Of a DNA stretch of 64,000 nt, positions 24,754 through 34,910 are shown in pieces. The position numbers were made by a program, and so were the translations under genes. Source of the stretch: Vulcaniibacterium thermophilum (lineage in GTDB: Bacteria; Pseudomonadota; Gammaproteobacteria; Xanthomonadales; Xanthomonadaceae); the NCBI RefSeq assembly GCF_007923255.1, contig NZ_VOHJ01000008.1:27058-91057 (forward strand), given 5' to 3'. Position 1 is the stretch's first letter. Each line of letters starts with the position of its first letter. The notes under the pieces were generated by a model that did not search any database, was not told the origin of the DNA, and was given only the letters and a program-made list of their open reading frames with translations.

Positions 24754-25838
24754 CAGCGCACCTTCAACGTGGCCAGGCCGACCAGCACCAGCACCACCGA
24801 GATGATCCAGAAGCGCACGATCACGCGCGGTTCCGGCCACCCCTTCAGTTCGAAGTGGTGATGGATCGGCGCCATGCGGAACACCCGCTTGCCGGTCATC
24901 TTGAACGACGCCACCTGGATCATCACCGACAGCGTCTCGATCACGAAGATGCCGCCCATCACCACCAGCACCAGTTCCTGGCGGACGATGACGGCGATGG
25001 TGCCGAGCACGGCGCCCAGCGCGAGCGCGCCGATGTCGCCCATGAACACCATCGCCGGATAGGTGTTGAACCACAGGAAGCCGAGGCCGGCGCCGGCGAT
25101 CGCGGCGCAGATGATCACCAGCTCGCCCGCGCCGGGGATGCTCGGGATCTGCAGGTAGTTGGAGAACACCGCGTTGCCCGAGGCGTACGCGAACACGCCG
25201 AGCGCGCAGGCGACCAGCACGGTCGGCATGATCGCCAAACCGTCGAGGCCGTCGGTGAGGTTGACCGCGTTGGAGAAGCCGACGATCCAGAAATAGGCGA
25301 TCGCCACGAAGGTGACGCCGACCAGCGGCAGCGCCACCGCCTTGAAGAACGGGATGTAGAACGTGGTCGCCGCCGGCACGTCGGCGGTGTAGAACAGGAA
25401 CAGGCCGGCGCCGAGCCCGAACAGCGACTGCAGCGCGTACTTGGTGCGCGAGCGCATGCCGTTCGGATCGCGGCGGACGATCTTGATCCAGTCGTCCCAC
25501 CAGCCGATCCAGCCGAACGCCAGCATCACCACCAGCACCAGCCAGACGTAGCGGTTGCGCAGGTCGCCCCACAGCAGCACCGAAGCGGCGACCGTCAGCA
25601 GGATCAGCGCGCCGCCCATGGTCGGCGTGCCGGCCTTGGAGAAATGCGACTGCGGGCCTTCCTTGCGGATCGGCTGGCCGCCCTTGAGCTGCGCCAGCCG
25701 CCGGATCACCGCCGGCCCCCACCACAGCGAGAGCGCGAGCGCGGTGAGCGCGGACAGGATGCCGCGGAAGGTGAGGTAGTTGAACAGACCGAACAGGCTC
25801 TGCAGCTGTTCCAGCCAGCGCGCCAGCTCAAGCAGCAT
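24753..25838 (-). CDS. mraY: MraY, phospho-MurNAc-pentapeptide translocase
   Basis: Integral membrane enzyme making lipid I. 361 aa, ten helices. Motifs: [13 protein letters not shown], the acidic [32 protein letters not shown] and [16 protein letters not shown] 25838 gives [12 protein letters not shown]; the start lies inside the end of murF (11-bp overlap). Confidence 0.98.
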   Translation of the reverse strand: MLLELARWLEQLQSLFGLFNYLTFRGILSALTALALSLWWGPAVIRRLAQLKGGQPIRKEGPQSHFSKAGTPTMGGALILLTVAASVLLWGDLRNRYVWLVLVVMLAFGWIGWWDDWIKIVRRDPNGMRSRTKYALQSLFGLGAGLFLFYTADVPAATTFYIPFFKAVALPLVGVTFVAIAYFWIVGFSNAVNLTDGLDGLAIMPTVLVACALGVFAYASGNAVFSNYLQIPSIPGAGELVIICAAIAGAGLGFLWFNTYPAMVFMGDIGALALGAVLGTIAVIVRQELVLVVMGGIFVIETLSVMIQVASFKMTGKRVFRMAPIHHHFELKGWPEPRVIVRFWIISVVLVLVGLATLKVR

Positions 25839-27225
25839 GATCGTCCCCCTTCCCCTCGGCCGCGAGCAGGGCCGTCACGATCCGGTCCATCGCGCTGCCG
25901 CGCGACCCCTTCACCAGCACCCGGACGCCGCCGCCGGCAGCGGCCAGCGCGGCGCGCAAGGCCTGCGCCAGCGCATCGTGGCTGTCGAAATGCGCGCCGC
26001 CCGCGCCGAACGCGTCGACCGCGTGCGCGCTGAGCTCGCCCAGCGCGAACAGCCGTGCCACGCCGGCCGACCGCGCACGACGGCCGGCCTCGCCATGCAG
26101 CGCGGCGGCGTCGGCGCCGAGCTCGCGCATGTCGCCCAGCACCAGCCAGGCCGCCTCGCCGGTCGCACGGCAGGTTTCGGCCAAGGTGTCGATGCCGGCG
26201 GCGAGCGAGCCCGGGTTGGCGTTGTAGCTGTCGTCGATCAGATGCGCGCCGCCGGGCAGGCGGTGCGTCACCAGCCGTCCGGCCACCGGCCGCGCCGCGG
26301 CGAGCCCGGCGGCGATGGTCGAAAGCGGCACGCCGAGGCCGAGCGCGAGCCCCGCCGCGGCGAGCGCGTTGCGCACGTTGTGGCGGCCGGCCATGTGCAG
26401 TTCCACCGGCGCCTCGCCCTGCGGTGCGACCAGCACGAAACGCGAGCCGCCGTCGAACGGCTCGATGTCGCGCGCGGTGAGGTCGGCGCTGTGGTCCAAG
26501 CCGAACCAGAGCAGGCGCCGGCCGTGCGCGCGCTCGGCGAAGTACGGCGCGAAAGCGTCGTCGGCGTTGATGACGGCGGTGCCCTCCGGCGGCAGCGCGT
26601 CGTAGATCGCGGCCTTGGTGTCGGCCACGCCGAGCAGGCTGCCCATGCGCTCCAGATGCGCGGGCGCGATGTTGTTGACGATCGACACGTCGGGACGCGC
26701 GATCGCGCACAGGTAGGCGATATCGCCCGGCTTGCCGGCGCCCATCTCGTAGACCGCGAACTCGGCGTCCTCCGGGGCGTCGATCACCGCCAGCGGCAGG
26801 CCGATCTCGTTGTTGCGGTTGCCGGGATTGGCGTACGCGCGGCCGGCGCGCTCGAGGATGGCGTGGACCAGCGTCTTGACGCTGGTCTTGCCGTTGCTGC
26901 CGGTGATCGCCACCACGCGCGTGCGGCGTTCGCGCTGCATCGCGGCGGCCAGATCGGCGAGCGCGCGCTCGGTGTCGGCGACGACGACCTGCGGCAGGTC
27001 GGCATCCACCTCGCGCGCCACCAGCGCCGCGGCCACCCCGCCGCGCGCCGCGGCGGCGACGTGATCGTGACCGTCGAAACGCGCGCCCCTGAGCGCGACG
27101 AACAACGGCGCGCCCGTGGCCGGCAAGGCGCGGGTGTCGGTGCAGACCGCGTCCACCGTGCGGTCCTCGCCGCGCACACGGCCGCGCGCGATGCGGGCGA
27201 TGTCGGATAGCCGCAGCGGCCTCAT
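25828..27225 (-). CDS. murF: UDP-MurNAc-tripeptide D-Ala-D-Ala ligase
   Basis: Last cytoplasmic stem-peptide ligase. 465 aa. Motifs: ATP site [58 protein letters not shown] and [18 protein letters not shown] 27225 ([10 protein letters not shown]) overlaps the murE stop as ATGA. Confidence 0.97.
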   Translation of the reverse strand: MRPLRLSDIARIARGRVRGEDRTVDAVCTDTRALPATGAPLFVALRGARFDGHDHVAAAARGGVAAALVAREVDADLPQVVVADTERALADLAAAMQRERRTRVVAITGSNGKTSVKTLVHAILERAGRAYANPGNRNNEIGLPLAVIDAPEDAEFAVYEMGAGKPGDIAYLCAIARPDVSIVNNIAPAHLERMGSLLGVADTKAAIYDALPPEGTAVINADDAFAPYFAERAHGRRLLWFGLDHSADLTARDIEPFDGGSRFVLVAPQGEAPVELHMAGRHNVRNALAAAGLALGLGVPLSTIAAGLAAARPVAGRLVTHRLPGGAHLIDDSYNANPGSLAAGIDTLAETCRATGEAAWLVLGDMRELGADAAALHGEAGRRARSAGVARLFALGELSAHAVDAFGAGGAHFDSHDALAQALRAALAAAGGGVRVLVKGSRGSAMDRIVTALLAAEGKGDDHAA

Positions 27226-28697
27226 GCGCGGATCTCCAGCGCGCGGCGCGCCACTTCGGTGTCGTCGAACGGGTGCTGCACCCCGGCGATCTCCTGGTAC
27301 GGTTCGTGGCCCTTGCCGGCGATCAGCACCACGTCGTGCGGGCCGGCCCCGGCGATGGCGGTTTCGATGGCGACGCGGCGGTCGCGTTCGACGACGACCC
27401 GCTCCGGCGCGCGGAAACCGGCGCGGATGTCGGCGACGATCGCATCGCCGTCCTCGTGGCGCGGGTTGTCGTCGGTGACGACGATGCGATCCGCCAGTCC
27501 CTCGGCGATCGCCGCCATCTGCGGACGCTTGCCGCGGTCGCGCTCGCCGCCGCAGCCGAATACGCAGATCAGTCGGCGCGCGGCATGCGGGCGCAGCGAG
27601 CTCAGCGCCTGCTGCAGCGCGTCCGGCGTGTGCGCGTAGTCGATCACCACCAGCGGCCGCACGCCGTCGCCGCCGAGCCGGTTCATCCGTCCGTGCACCG
27701 GCTGCAGTTGCCCCAGCCGTTCGGCGATGTACGGCGCGGGCTCGTCCAGCGCATACAGTGCGCCGGCGACCGCGAGCAGGTTGTCGACATTGAAGCGCCC
27801 CAGCAGCGGCGAGCGCACGGGGAAGCGCTCGCCTTCGATGTCGAGCGTGAACGCAAGGCCGGCGGCGTCCGGACGGATGTCGCTGGCGCGCAGCTCGGCC
27901 AGCGGCTGGCCGCGCGAACTCACGCCGATCGCGCGCAGGCCGCCCGGCAGGCGGGCGAACAGCTCGCGGCCGAAGCCGTCGTCGAGGTTGATCACGGCCG
28001 CCTGCAGCCCGGGCCAGGCGAACAGCTTCGCCTTGGCGGCGCCGTAGCGCGCCATGTCGCCGTGGTAGTCGAGGTGGTCGCGGGTGAGGTTGGTGAACAC
28101 CGCGACGTCGAAGTGCACGCCGTCGACGCGGCCCTGGTCGAGCGCGTGCGAGCTGACTTCCATCGCCAACGCCTGCGCGCCCTCGTCGTGCATGCGCGCG
28201 ATCAGCGCGTGCAGCGGCAGCACCAGCGGGGTGGTGAAGCCGGTCGGTTCGACGCGTCCGTACAGGCCGGCGCCGAGCGTGCCGATGGTGCCGCAGGTGC
28301 GGCCCATGCGCGTCCACGCCTGCGCGAGCAACTGCACGGTCGAGGTCTTGCCGTTGGTGCCGGTGACGCCGACCACGTCCATGCGCGCGGTCGGCCGGCC
28401 GTAGAAGCGGTCGGCCATCTCGCCGAGCCGCGCGCGCAGCCCGGGTACGGCGACCGCGCCGCGCGGCAGCGCGATGCCGGGCGGCACCGGCGGCTCGTAC
28501 AGCACGATCGCGGCGCCGGCCGCCTGCGCATCGGCGGCGAACTTCAGCCCGTGCGCGCCGAACCCGGCGATGGCGACGAACGCATGCCCCGGACGCACCG
28601 CGCGGCTGTCCTGCGACAGCCCGGTGATCGTCAGCCCGGCCGGAATGGCCGCCACGTCCGGCAGCAGCTCCGTCAGCAGCATCGCGCGCGCGCTCAT
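27222..28697 (-). CDS. murE: UDP-MurNAc-dipeptide:meso-DAP ligase
   Basis: Adds the third stem residue. 491 aa. Motifs: [59 protein letters not shown] and [15 protein letters not shown]; the DNPR motif is the signature of meso-diaminopimelate specificity. ATG 28697 overlaps the ftsI stop (ATGA); an ATG at 28682 is an alternative. Confidence 0.97.
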   Translation of the reverse strand: MSARAMLLTELLPDVAAIPAGLTITGLSQDSRAVRPGHAFVAIAGFGAHGLKFAADAQAAGAAIVLYEPPVPPGIALPRGAVAVPGLRARLGEMADRFYGRPTARMDVVGVTGTNGKTSTVQLLAQAWTRMGRTCGTIGTLGAGLYGRVEPTGFTTPLVLPLHALIARMHDEGAQALAMEVSSHALDQGRVDGVHFDVAVFTNLTRDHLDYHGDMARYGAAKAKLFAWPGLQAAVINLDDGFGRELFARLPGGLRAIGVSSRGQPLAELRASDIRPDAAGLAFTLDIEGERFPVRSPLLGRFNVDNLLAVAGALYALDEPAPYIAERLGQLQPVHGRMNRLGGDGVRPLVVIDYAHTPDALQQALSSLRPHAARRLICVFGCGGERDRGKRPQMAAIAEGLADRIVVTDDNPRHEDGDAIVADIRAGFRAPERVVVERDRRVAIETAIAGAGPHDVVLIAGKGHEPYQEIAGVQHPFDDTEVARRALEIRA

Positions 28698-30604
28698 CGG
28701 CCGGCCTCCGCGGCGGGCGCCGGCAGCGGCGCCCGCACGGTGAGCGGGGTGGCCGCGGCGAGGTCGTCGACCGGCAGCACCGGGCCGCTCTCGCCGCGCT
28801 GCTGGCGCTTCAGGCCATCGGCGGTCTGCGCGGCGATCCAGGTTTCGATGTCGTCCGGCGCCACGTCCATCAGCCGCAGCGCGCCCTCCATCACCGAGCG
28901 GAACACCGGCGCCGACACCAGGCCGCCGAAGTAGCCCTTGGCCGGATCGGGATCGTCGATCACCACCACCATCGAGAAGCGCGGCGCGTGCGCCGGCACC
29001 ACGCCGGCGAAGAACGATACGTAGCGGCGCGAGTAGCCGCCGCTGGCGTTGAACTTGCGGGCGGTGCCGGTCTTGCCGGCGACGTGGTAGCCGAGGATCG
29101 CGGCCTGCTCGGCGGTGCCGCCGGGCTCGGTGACGGTCTGCATCATCCGCACGATCTCGCGCGCGGTCGGCGCGTCGAGCGCCTCGCGCGCCTCGCCGCG
29201 CTGGCCCTTGACGAAGGTCGGCGTCAGCAGGCGGCCGCCGTTGCCGAGCGCGGCGTAGGCGCGCGCGATCTGCAGCGGCGTGGCCGACAGGCCATAGCCG
29301 TAGGACATGGTCGCCTTGGTGGTGCCGCTCCAGCTCGACGGCGGCGGCAGCACGCCGGACACCTCGCCGGGGAAGCCGCTGCCGGTGGAGCGCCCGTAGC
29401 CGAAGCGGCGGATGAACTCGTAGAAGTACTCATCGTTCATCCGCGCGGCGAGCTTGGCCGCGCCGATGTTGGAACTCTTGGTGATCAGCCCGGTGACGGT
29501 CTGGATGCCGTAGTTGCGGTGATCGCTGATGGTGTAGCGCCCGAGCTGCATGTGCCCGGGCGAGACGTCGATCAGCGTCGCGGGCGTGGCGATGCCGGCC
29601 TTGAGCGCGGCGGCCACGGTGATCGGCTTCATGGTCGAGCCCGGCTCGACCACGTCGGTCACCGCGCGGTTGCGGTGCGCGTCGCGATTGCCGCCGCCGA
29701 CCGCGTTCGGGTTGAACGTCGGCAGGTTCACCATCGCCAGCACCTCGCCGGTGTGCACGTCGAGGATGACGGCGGAACCGGCCTTGGCGCCGGTGCGCTC
29801 CAGCGCCGCGCGCAGTTCGCGGTAGGCGAGGAACTGGATGCGGCGGTCGATGCTGAGCGTGAGGTCCTTGCCCGGCTGCGCGGGGCGCACCAGGTCGACG
29901 TTCTCGACGATGCGGCCCTTGTTGTCGCGGATCACCCGCTTGGCGCCGGGCTTGCCGCGCAGCCACTCGTCGAACGCGAGTTCAAGGCCCTCCTGGCCGC
30001 GGTCGTCGATGTTGGTGAAGCCCAGCACGTGCGCCAGCGCCTCGCCCTGCGGGTAGAAGCGGCGGTACTCGCGCTGCGAGAACACGCCCGGCACGCCGAG
30101 CGCGAGGATGCGGCGCGCTTCGTCGGGGTTGATGCGGCGCTTGAGGAAGACGAACTCGCGGTCGGCGCGCTGGCTCAGCTTGCGGGTCAGCTCGTCGAGC
30201 GGCGCGCCCAGCGCGGCCGCCAGCCGCGGCAGATGCTGCGGGGCCTTCAGCAGTTCCTGCGGGTTGGCCCAGATCGACTCGACCGGCGTGGACACCGCCA
30301 GCGGCTCGCCGTTGCGGTCGGTGATCATCCCGCGCGAGGCCGGGATCGGAATCTCGCGCAGCGAGCGCGCGTCCGCCTGCCGGCGGTAGAAGTCGTTGTG
30401 CACCACCTGCAGTTCGAACGCGCGCACCACCAGCGCCACCGAGCACAGCGCCAGCGCGCCGCCGACGATCTTCAGCCGGCCACGAAGATCGAACTGCGGC
30501 CGGCCGCGCAGCGGGCCTATGCCGCGCGCGCCGTCGCCGCCGCGCAGCCGTTCGCGCAGACGGTTCAGCAGCGAGTCGCGGGCGGAATCGCGTCGGCCGT
30601 TCAC
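28694..30604 (-). CDS. ftsI: FtsI (PBP3), septal transpeptidase
   Basis: Class B penicillin-binding protein cross-linking septal peptidoglycan. 636 aa. A cytoplasmic tail and one membrane helix ([20 protein letters not shown]) are followed by the pedestal domain ([25 protein letters not shown]) and the transpeptidase: active-site Ser in [11 protein letters not shown] motif ([12 protein letters not shown]) and KTGT box ([11 protein letters not shown]). GTG 30604 overlaps the ftsL stop (GTGA). The C-terminus is extended by about 40 Pro/Ala-rich residues. Confidence 0.97.
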   Translation of the reverse strand: MNGRRDSARDSLLNRLRERLRGGDGARGIGPLRGRPQFDLRGRLKIVGGALALCSVALVVRAFELQVVHNDFYRRQADARSLREIPIPASRGMITDRNGEPLAVSTPVESIWANPQELLKAPQHLPRLAAALGAPLDELTRKLSQRADREFVFLKRRINPDEARRILALGVPGVFSQREYRRFYPQGEALAHVLGFTNIDDRGQEGLELAFDEWLRGKPGAKRVIRDNKGRIVENVDLVRPAQPGKDLTLSIDRRIQFLAYRELRAALERTGAKAGSAVILDVHTGEVLAMVNLPTFNPNAVGGGNRDAHRNRAVTDVVEPGSTMKPITVAAALKAGIATPATLIDVSPGHMQLGRYTISDHRNYGIQTVTGLITKSSNIGAAKLAARMNDEYFYEFIRRFGYGRSTGSGFPGEVSGVLPPPSSWSGTTKATMSYGYGLSATPLQIARAYAALGNGGRLLTPTFVKGQRGEAREALDAPTAREIVRMMQTVTEPGGTAEQAAILGYHVAGKTGTARKFNASGGYSRRYVSFFAGVVPAHAPRFSMVVVIDDPDPAKGYFGGLVSAPVFRSVMEGALRLMDVAPDDIETWIAAQTADGLKRQQRGESGPVLPVDDLAAATPLTVRAPLPAPAAEAGR

Positions 30605-30867
30605 GGGCGCACCACCACGATCTCGCCGGCCTCGGGAAACTTCATGCCGAGACGCTCGCGCGCCACCTGGTCGATCCGGTTGGCCTCGGCCCAGGTCGCC
30701 TGCTCGAGCTGCAGCCGGCCGAATTCGATGTTGAGCTCGTCGCGCTGCTTCTCCAGCCGGGTCAACTGCACGAACAGCAGGCGGTGCTGGTGCCGCGAAT
30801 ACACCACCCCGAGCGCGGAGACGATGTTGGCGACCACCAGCAGCGTCAGCAGCAGGCGCAGGCTCAT
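30601..30867 (-). CDS. ftsL: FtsL, divisome bitopic protein
   Basis: 88 aa: N-terminal membrane helix ([21 protein letters not shown]) and a periplasmic coiled coil ([22 protein letters not shown]...), ending in [15 protein letters not shown], the conserved FtsL C-terminal motif. Forms the FtsQLB complex that activates FtsWI. ATG 30867 overlaps the rsmH stop as ATGA, so its translation depends on rsmH; the element in the rsmH tail lies just upstream. Confidence 0.95.
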   Translation of the reverse strand: MSLRLLLTLLVVANIVSALGVVYSRHQHRLLFVQLTRLEKQRDELNIEFGRLQLEQATWAEANRIDQVARERLGMKFPEAGEIVVVRP

Positions 30868-31949
30868 GGCGCGTCTCCTGCGCCGAGGTGCGGGAACCGG
30901 GAATCGGGAACGGGGAATCGACCGGAAAGCGGGCTGGCGCCCCCGGTGTCCGGGGACGCGGGCGATGACCCCGCACCTTCGATTCCCGATTCCCGATTCC
31001 CGATTCCCAGTTTCTCCGCCACCCGCAACACCGCGCTGCGCGCGCGCGGGTTGTCGGCGATCTCGGCCTCGTCGGCCTTGATCGCATCGCCGATGGCGCG
31101 CAGGGTCGGGGTGAAGTCCGGCACCACCGGCATGCGCCGGCTCGCCGGCGGCGCCTTGGCGTGGCGGGCGATGAACTGCTTGACGATGCGGTCTTCCAGC
31201 GAGTGGAAGCTGATCACCGCCAGCCGCCCGCCCGGCTTCAGCCGCGCGTGGGCGGCATCGAGCCCGGCCTCGAGATCGCCCAGCTCGCGGTTGATGTGGA
31301 TGCGGATGGCCTGGAAGCTGCGCGTGGCCGGATGGATGCGGCCGTCGCCGCGCGGCAGCACGGAAGCGATGAGTTCGGCGAGCTCGCGCGTGCGCAGGAT
31401 CGGCTGCTGCGCGCGGCGCGCCACGATCGCGCGCGCGATGCGTCGGCTCTGGCGCTCCTCGCCGTAGCGCCAGAGCACGTCGGCGATCTCGCGCTCGGAG
31501 GCGGAGGCCAGCCACTCCGCGGCGCTCTCGCCGGAGGTCGGGTCCATCCGCATGTCGAGCGGGCCGTCCTTGCCGAAGCTGAAACCGCGCTCGGCGACGT
31601 CCAGCTGCGGCGAGGACACGCCGAGATCGAACAGCACGCCGTCGAGCCCGTCCGCGGTGGCGCTCCAGTCGGCCAGCTCGGCGAAGCTGCCGTGGCGCAC
31701 CGACACGCGCGCGTCGCCGGCGAACTCCGCCTGCGCGATCGCGATCGCTTCCGGGTCCTTGTCCATCAGCAGCAGCCGCCCTTCCGGTCCCAGCCGTTCC
31801 AGCACGCCGCGGGCGTGTCCGCCGCGGCCGAACGTGCCGTCGAGGTAGATGCCGTCGGCACGCACCTGCAAACCGTCCAACACCTGCGCGTAGAGGACGG
31901 GGCGGTGGCCGGAGCCGGCATGCGCGCGGTCCATGCCACCCTCCGTCAT
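30864..31949 (-). CDS. rsmH: RsmH (MraW), 16S rRNA m4C1402 methyltransferase, with repeat-derived tail
   Basis: S-adenosylmethionine-dependent N4-methyltransferase of 16S C1402. 361 aa against a usual ~310-320. Motifs: [27 protein letters not shown] (SAM site), [27 protein letters not shown] and the C-terminal domain ending [13 protein letters not shown], where family members normally stop. The following ~46 residues ([10 protein letters not shown]... to [11 protein letters not shown]) translate a heptamer inverted-repeat element. ATG 31949 overlaps the mraZ stop (ATGA). Confidence 0.96.
   Translation of the reverse strand: MTEGGMDRAHAGSGHRPVLYAQVLDGLQVRADGIYLDGTFGRGGHARGVLERLGPEGRLLLMDKDPEAIAIAQAEFAGDARVSVRHGSFAELADWSATADGLDGVLFDLGVSSPQLDVAERGFSFGKDGPLDMRMDPTSGESAAEWLASASEREIADVLWRYGEERQSRRIARAIVARRAQQPILRTRELAELIASVLPRGDGRIHPATRSFQAIRIHINRELGDLEAGLDAAHARLKPGGRLAVISFHSLEDRIVKQFIARHAKAPPASRRMPVVPDFTPTLRAIGDAIKADEAEIADNPRARSAVLRVAEKLGIGNRESGIEGAGSSPASPDTGGASPLSGRFPVPDSRFPHLGAGDAP
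30888..31015. repeat. Heptamer inverted-repeat element inside the 3' end of rsmH
   Basis: Arm GGGAACCGGGAATCGGGAAC at 30890-30922; inverted arm of four GATTCCC units at 30979-31010; ~55 bp spacer. Translated in frame as the RsmH tail. Confidence 0.8.
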
Positions 31950-32392
31950 AGCTGCAGGTCGAGCAGCTCGTCGCTCAGATCCTCGTCAGTGATGGTCTGA
32001 CGGATCTGCGCGTGATGCGCCTGCTCGCTCCACAACTCGAACTTGTCGCCCATGCCCAGCAGCACGGCCTTCTTCTCGATGCCGACCGCGGCGCGATGGC
32101 TGGCGGGAATGCCGATGCGGCCGTTGCCGTCCAGCTCGACATGGCAGGCGGCGCCCACCAGCTTCAGCTGCATGCTGCGGTTGACCTTCTTGGCCTTCGG
32201 CAGCGCGTTGACCTGGTCGCGCACGCGCTCCCAGACATGCACCGGATACAGGTACAGCGAACCGGCCTCGAACGGGTTGTAGGTGATGACCAGGCGGTTG
32301 CCGCACTCGCGCGCGACGAGGTCGCGGTAGGCGGTGGGCACCGCCAGCCGGCCCTTGTCGTCGATCGTGATGGCGGTTTCGCCCTGGAACAT
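31946..32392 (-). CDS. mraZ: MraZ, transcriptional regulator of the dcw cluster
   Basis: 148 aa, two tandem SpoVT/AbrB-like halves ([26 protein letters not shown] first motif and the second [18 protein letters not shown]). MraZ is a ring-forming DNA-binding repressor of its own operon. ATG 32392 is set by family alignment; an in-frame TTG/ATG extension upstream is not conserved. A five-unit MraZ box and a strong promoter lie directly upstream. Confidence 0.96.
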   Translation of the reverse strand: MFQGETAITIDDKGRLAVPTAYRDLVARECGNRLVITYNPFEAGSLYLYPVHVWERVRDQVNALPKAKKVNRSMQLKLVGAACHVELDGNGRIGIPASHRAAVGIEKKAVLLGMGDKFELWSEQAHHAQIRQTITDEDLSDELLDLQL

Positions 32393-32459
32393 TGCCCGTC
32401 CGTCCGGCGCGCCGCTCTCCGGCGGCGTCGCCCTGTCGGTTCGCCCTGCGGCGAACGTG

Positions 32460-32504
32460 GCCACGGAAAACCACTAAAAACCCGGTTTTCCCTCGGAATG
32501 CCAC
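32460..32504 (-). promoter_or_regulatory. MraZ box (five GTGGN-like units at 10-bp period)
   Basis: Read on the minus strand, GTGGC, GAGGG, CGGGT, GTGGT and GTGGC occur at exact 10-bp steps (5-bp unit, 5-bp spacer). This is the architecture bound by MraZ in other bacteria. The first unit overlaps the -10 box, so binding should repress transcription. Confidence 0.8.
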
Positions 32505-32531
32505 CTTAGGAGCGCCCCGGAGCGATGTCAA
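32503..32531 (-). promoter_or_regulatory. Sigma-70 promoter of the dcw cluster (Pmra)
   Basis: Consensus -35 TTGACA (32526-32531), 17-bp spacer, -10 TAAGGT (32503-32508) on the minus strand; start near 32496 and a leader of about 100 bases to the mraZ ATG. Best promoter match in the window. A 12-bp palindrome TTGATCGATCAA (32555-32566) lies just upstream. Confidence 0.85.
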
Positions 32532-32866
32532 CCGCGTTTCCGGGCTGATTTCCCTTGATCGATCAAAGGCTTGGGCCACACTTCAGAGACCGGTTCAAGA
32601 GTCGGCCGGTAGCGTTTGATTCGTCTCAGATTGTGAGACGGACGACCGTGCGCCTGGCCGGCAGGCCCGACGCGGAGCGGACGGCACGGCCGAGGCTTGT
32701 CGGCGCAGGCCCGGAAGCCATCTGCGCAATCTATCGGGAAGTGCAGTAGCGATTGCCTGCGCCAACCGAATGCACGACGCCTGCCGCTCACGGGGTGGCG
32801 ACGCCCCGCGACGTAGGGTGCCGCGCGTCACGCCCACGGGTGTCGGAAAGCGGGGAGGGAAAGCAG
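32532..32866. other. Intergenic region between mraZ promoter and PAP2-like gene
   Basis: Apart from the palindrome at 32555-32566 it has one perfect hairpin, CGTCTCA-GATTG-TGAGACG at 32622-32640, and no credible gene. Frames crossing it are low-complexity arginine/alanine-rich. Confidence 0.5.
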
Positions 32867-34210
32867 GTGGCGCTGGGAGGGATTCCGAAGCCGCGGCGCG
32901 TCCTGCTGACCGTCGGTGCGACGCTCCTCGTCGGCCTGGCGGCGCTGCTGGGGTTTGCCGCGGCACTGCCGAGCGCACCCGATCCGGTCACCGAGTGGAA
33001 CGCGATCGCGGCGACCGTGACCGGCTCGTTGAATCGCGGGCTCGCGCGGCAGCGGGCGTTGGCGATGGTGCACCTGGCCATCCACGACGCCTGCAACGCC
33101 GTCCGCCCGGTATACGCCAGCTACGGCGGGCCGCCGCCCGCACCGGCCGGCGCCTCGGTCGATGCGGCCATCGCCGCCGCCGCGCACGAAGTGCTGCGCG
33201 CCACCGTGGAGCGGCCGTCGCCGACGCTCGAGGTGGCCTACTACCGCGCGCTGCTGGCCACCCCGCCGGGCGAGCCGCGGCGCGCCGGCGTCGCGGTCGG
33301 ACGCGAGGCCGCGCGCCGGATCCTGGCGCTGCGCGCGCAGGACGGCGCCGATCGCGCCGCGACCGCGCTTCCGGCGGCGCGTGCCGCGCCGGGAACCTGG
33401 GAGCCGACCCCGCCGAAACACCTGCCCGCATTGCTGCCGGGCTGGACGCGGGTCGCGCCGTTCGTCATCCCGCGGGCGGACGCGTTCCGCCCGCCCCCGC
33501 CCCCCGCCATCGGCAGCGCCCTCTACGCGCGCCAGTACGAGGAAGTCCGTCAAATCGGCGCCGAGCGCAGTCCGGCACGCACCCCCACGCAGAGCGACAC
33601 CGCGCGGCTGTGGGCCCGCGACATCGGCGAGCACTGGAACGCGATCGCGCGCGCCGCGGTGAACTCGCAGACGGAAACCCGGCCGCCCGACCCGTTGCGG
33701 ACTTGGCATCGGGCGCGGCTGTACGCGCTGCTCAACCTGGCCATGGCGGACGGTTTCCTGTCCGGATGGGAGGCGAAGTACCACTACCGCTTCTGGCGCC
33801 CGGTGACCGCCATCCGCCAGGGCGCGCGCGATGGCAATCCCGCCACCGCCGGCGATCCGCACTGGTCGCCGCTGCTGCCCACCCCCGAGCATCCCGAGTA
33901 CCCGTCCACCCACAGCGTGCTGTCCGGCGCCGCCGCGCAGGTGCTGCGCTGCACGCTCGGCACCGACCAGGCGCGCTTCACCGTGGAGGGCGGCGAGCGC
34001 CTCGCGCCGGTCGTGCGCCGGTACGGCGCGTTCTCGCAGGCCGCGCGCGAAGTGGTCGAGGCGCGCATCTACGCCGGCGCGCACTTCCGTGCCGCCAACG
34101 AGGAAGGGCTGCGCCAGGGCGAACGCATCGGCGCGTGGGTGTGCGAGCGCGCCTTGCCGCCGCTGCGCGCGAGCGCGCCGGCAGCGAATAGGGGCGGAGC
34201 CGGCCGGTAA
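32867..34210 (+). CDS. PAP2 / vanadium haloperoxidase-like exported protein
   Basis: 447 aa. An N-terminal signal peptide or anchor (VLLTVGATLLVGLAALLGFAA) precedes an all-alpha domain with the three phosphate/vanadate-site motifs of the PAP2 superfamily: K304-x6-RP (KYHYRFWRP), PSTH at 346-349 (usual form PSGH) and R400-x5-H406 (RIYAGAH). This layout matches bacterial vanadium-dependent haloperoxidase-like proteins; whether it is a haloperoxidase or an acid phosphatase cannot be told. GTG 32867 is chosen because of GGGGAGG 8 bp upstream. The last codons and the TAA stop run 18 bp into the antisense of rnpB. Confidence 0.8.
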   Translation: MALGGIPKPRRVLLTVGATLLVGLAALLGFAAALPSAPDPVTEWNAIAATVTGSLNRGLARQRALAMVHLAIHDACNAVRPVYASYGGPPPAPAGASVDAAIAAAAHEVLRATVERPSPTLEVAYYRALLATPPGEPRRAGVAVGREAARRILALRAQDGADRAATALPAARAAPGTWEPTPPKHLPALLPGWTRVAPFVIPRADAFRPPPPPAIGSALYARQYEEVRQIGAERSPARTPTQSDTARLWARDIGEHWNAIARAAVNSQTETRPPDPLRTWHRARLYALLNLAMADGFLSGWEAKYHYRFWRPVTAIRQGARDGNPATAGDPHWSPLLPTPEHPEYPSTHSVLSGAAAQVLRCTLGTDQARFTVEGGERLAPVVRRYGAFSQAAREVVEARIYAGAHFRAANEEGLRQGERIGAWVCERALPPLRASAPAANRGGAGR

Positions 34211-34542
34211 GCCGGGTTCTGTCGTGGACAGTCATTCCTCTCGGCCGCGCATCGCTGCGCGGCTCAAGCAGCCTACCCGGAGGCACCGCGGGCCGCGGCA
34301 TCGCCTCCCTATTTGGCCTTGCTCCCGGTGGGGTTTGCCGTGCCGGTCCGTTGCCGGACTCGCGGTGCGCTCTTACCGCACCGTTTCACCCTTGCCTGAT
34401 CCCTCGCGGGCCATCGGCGGTCTGCTCTCTGTTGCACTTTCCGTCGGCTCGCGCCGCCCAGGCGTTACCTGGCACCGTGCCCTGTGGAGCCCGGACTTTC
34501 CTCGGCATCCGAAGATGACGCGACTGTCTGGCCGACTCCGCC
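34193..34542 (-). ncRNA. rnpB: RNase P RNA (class A)
   Basis: Catalytic RNA of RNase P. The 5' end carries GAGGAAAGTCCGGGCTCC and CAGGGCACGGTGCCAGGTAACG, followed by AGAGCAGACCGCCGATGGCC, the GGTAAGGGTGAAAC-type core, GGAGCAAGGCCAAATAGGG, GGTAGGCTGCTTGAGCC and a 3' end ACAGAACCCGGCTTACCGG. The two termini pair in a 13-bp P1 helix (34193-34205 with 34530-34542, one G-U). Minus strand, ~350 nt. It converges on the PAP2-like gene, overlapping its stop. Confidence 0.96.
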
Positions 34543-34547
34543 TGGGG

Positions 34548-34553
34548 ATTGTA
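34548..34553 (-). promoter_or_regulatory. -10 element of rnpB
   Basis: TACAAT on the minus strand, 5-6 bases before the predicted 5' end of the RNA. The heptamer array begins 10 bp further upstream and would occupy the -35 and UP region. Confidence 0.65.
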
Positions 34554-34562
34554 CGCGGATCG

Positions 34563-34730
34563 GGGAATCGGGAATCGGGAATCGGGAATCGGGAATCGGG
34601 AATCGGGAATCGGGAGTCGGGAGTCGGGAGTCGGGAGTCGGGAGTCGGGAGTCGGGAGTCGGGAGCCGGGAGCCGGGAGCCGGGAGTCGGGAGCCGGGAG
34701 CCGGGAGTCGGGAGTCGGGAGTCGGGATTC
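34563..34730. repeat. Perfect 24-unit heptamer tandem array
   Basis: Twenty-four uninterrupted 7-bp units: GGGAATC x7, GGGAGTC x7, GGGAGCC x3, GGGAGTC, GGGAGCC x2, GGGAGTC x3, GGGATTC. All six frames are open because the unit contains no stop in any phase. Lies directly upstream of rnpB. Confidence 0.97.
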
Positions 34731-34773
34731 AAGATTTGCCAGAAAGCTCCTCCTCCGCGTGGGATCGGACGCC

Positions 34774-34880
34774 GTAGGTTGGGCTGAGCCGCAGGCGAAG
34801 CCCAACGCCCTGCCACGACACGAGGCGTCGTCGCGATCGATGTTGGGCTTCGCTCCGCTCAGCCCAACCGACCGGGCCGG
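34774..34880. repeat. GTAGGTTGGGCTGAGC palindromic repeat, copy 1
   Basis: Begins GTAGGTTGGGCTGAGC and ends in the complementary GCTCAGCCCAAC; ~107 bp. Nearly identical to the copy at 34911-35017. Confidence 0.9.
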
Positions 34881-34910
34881 ATTGGGGTGTGGGACAGGAC
34901 GGGCAGCCTC

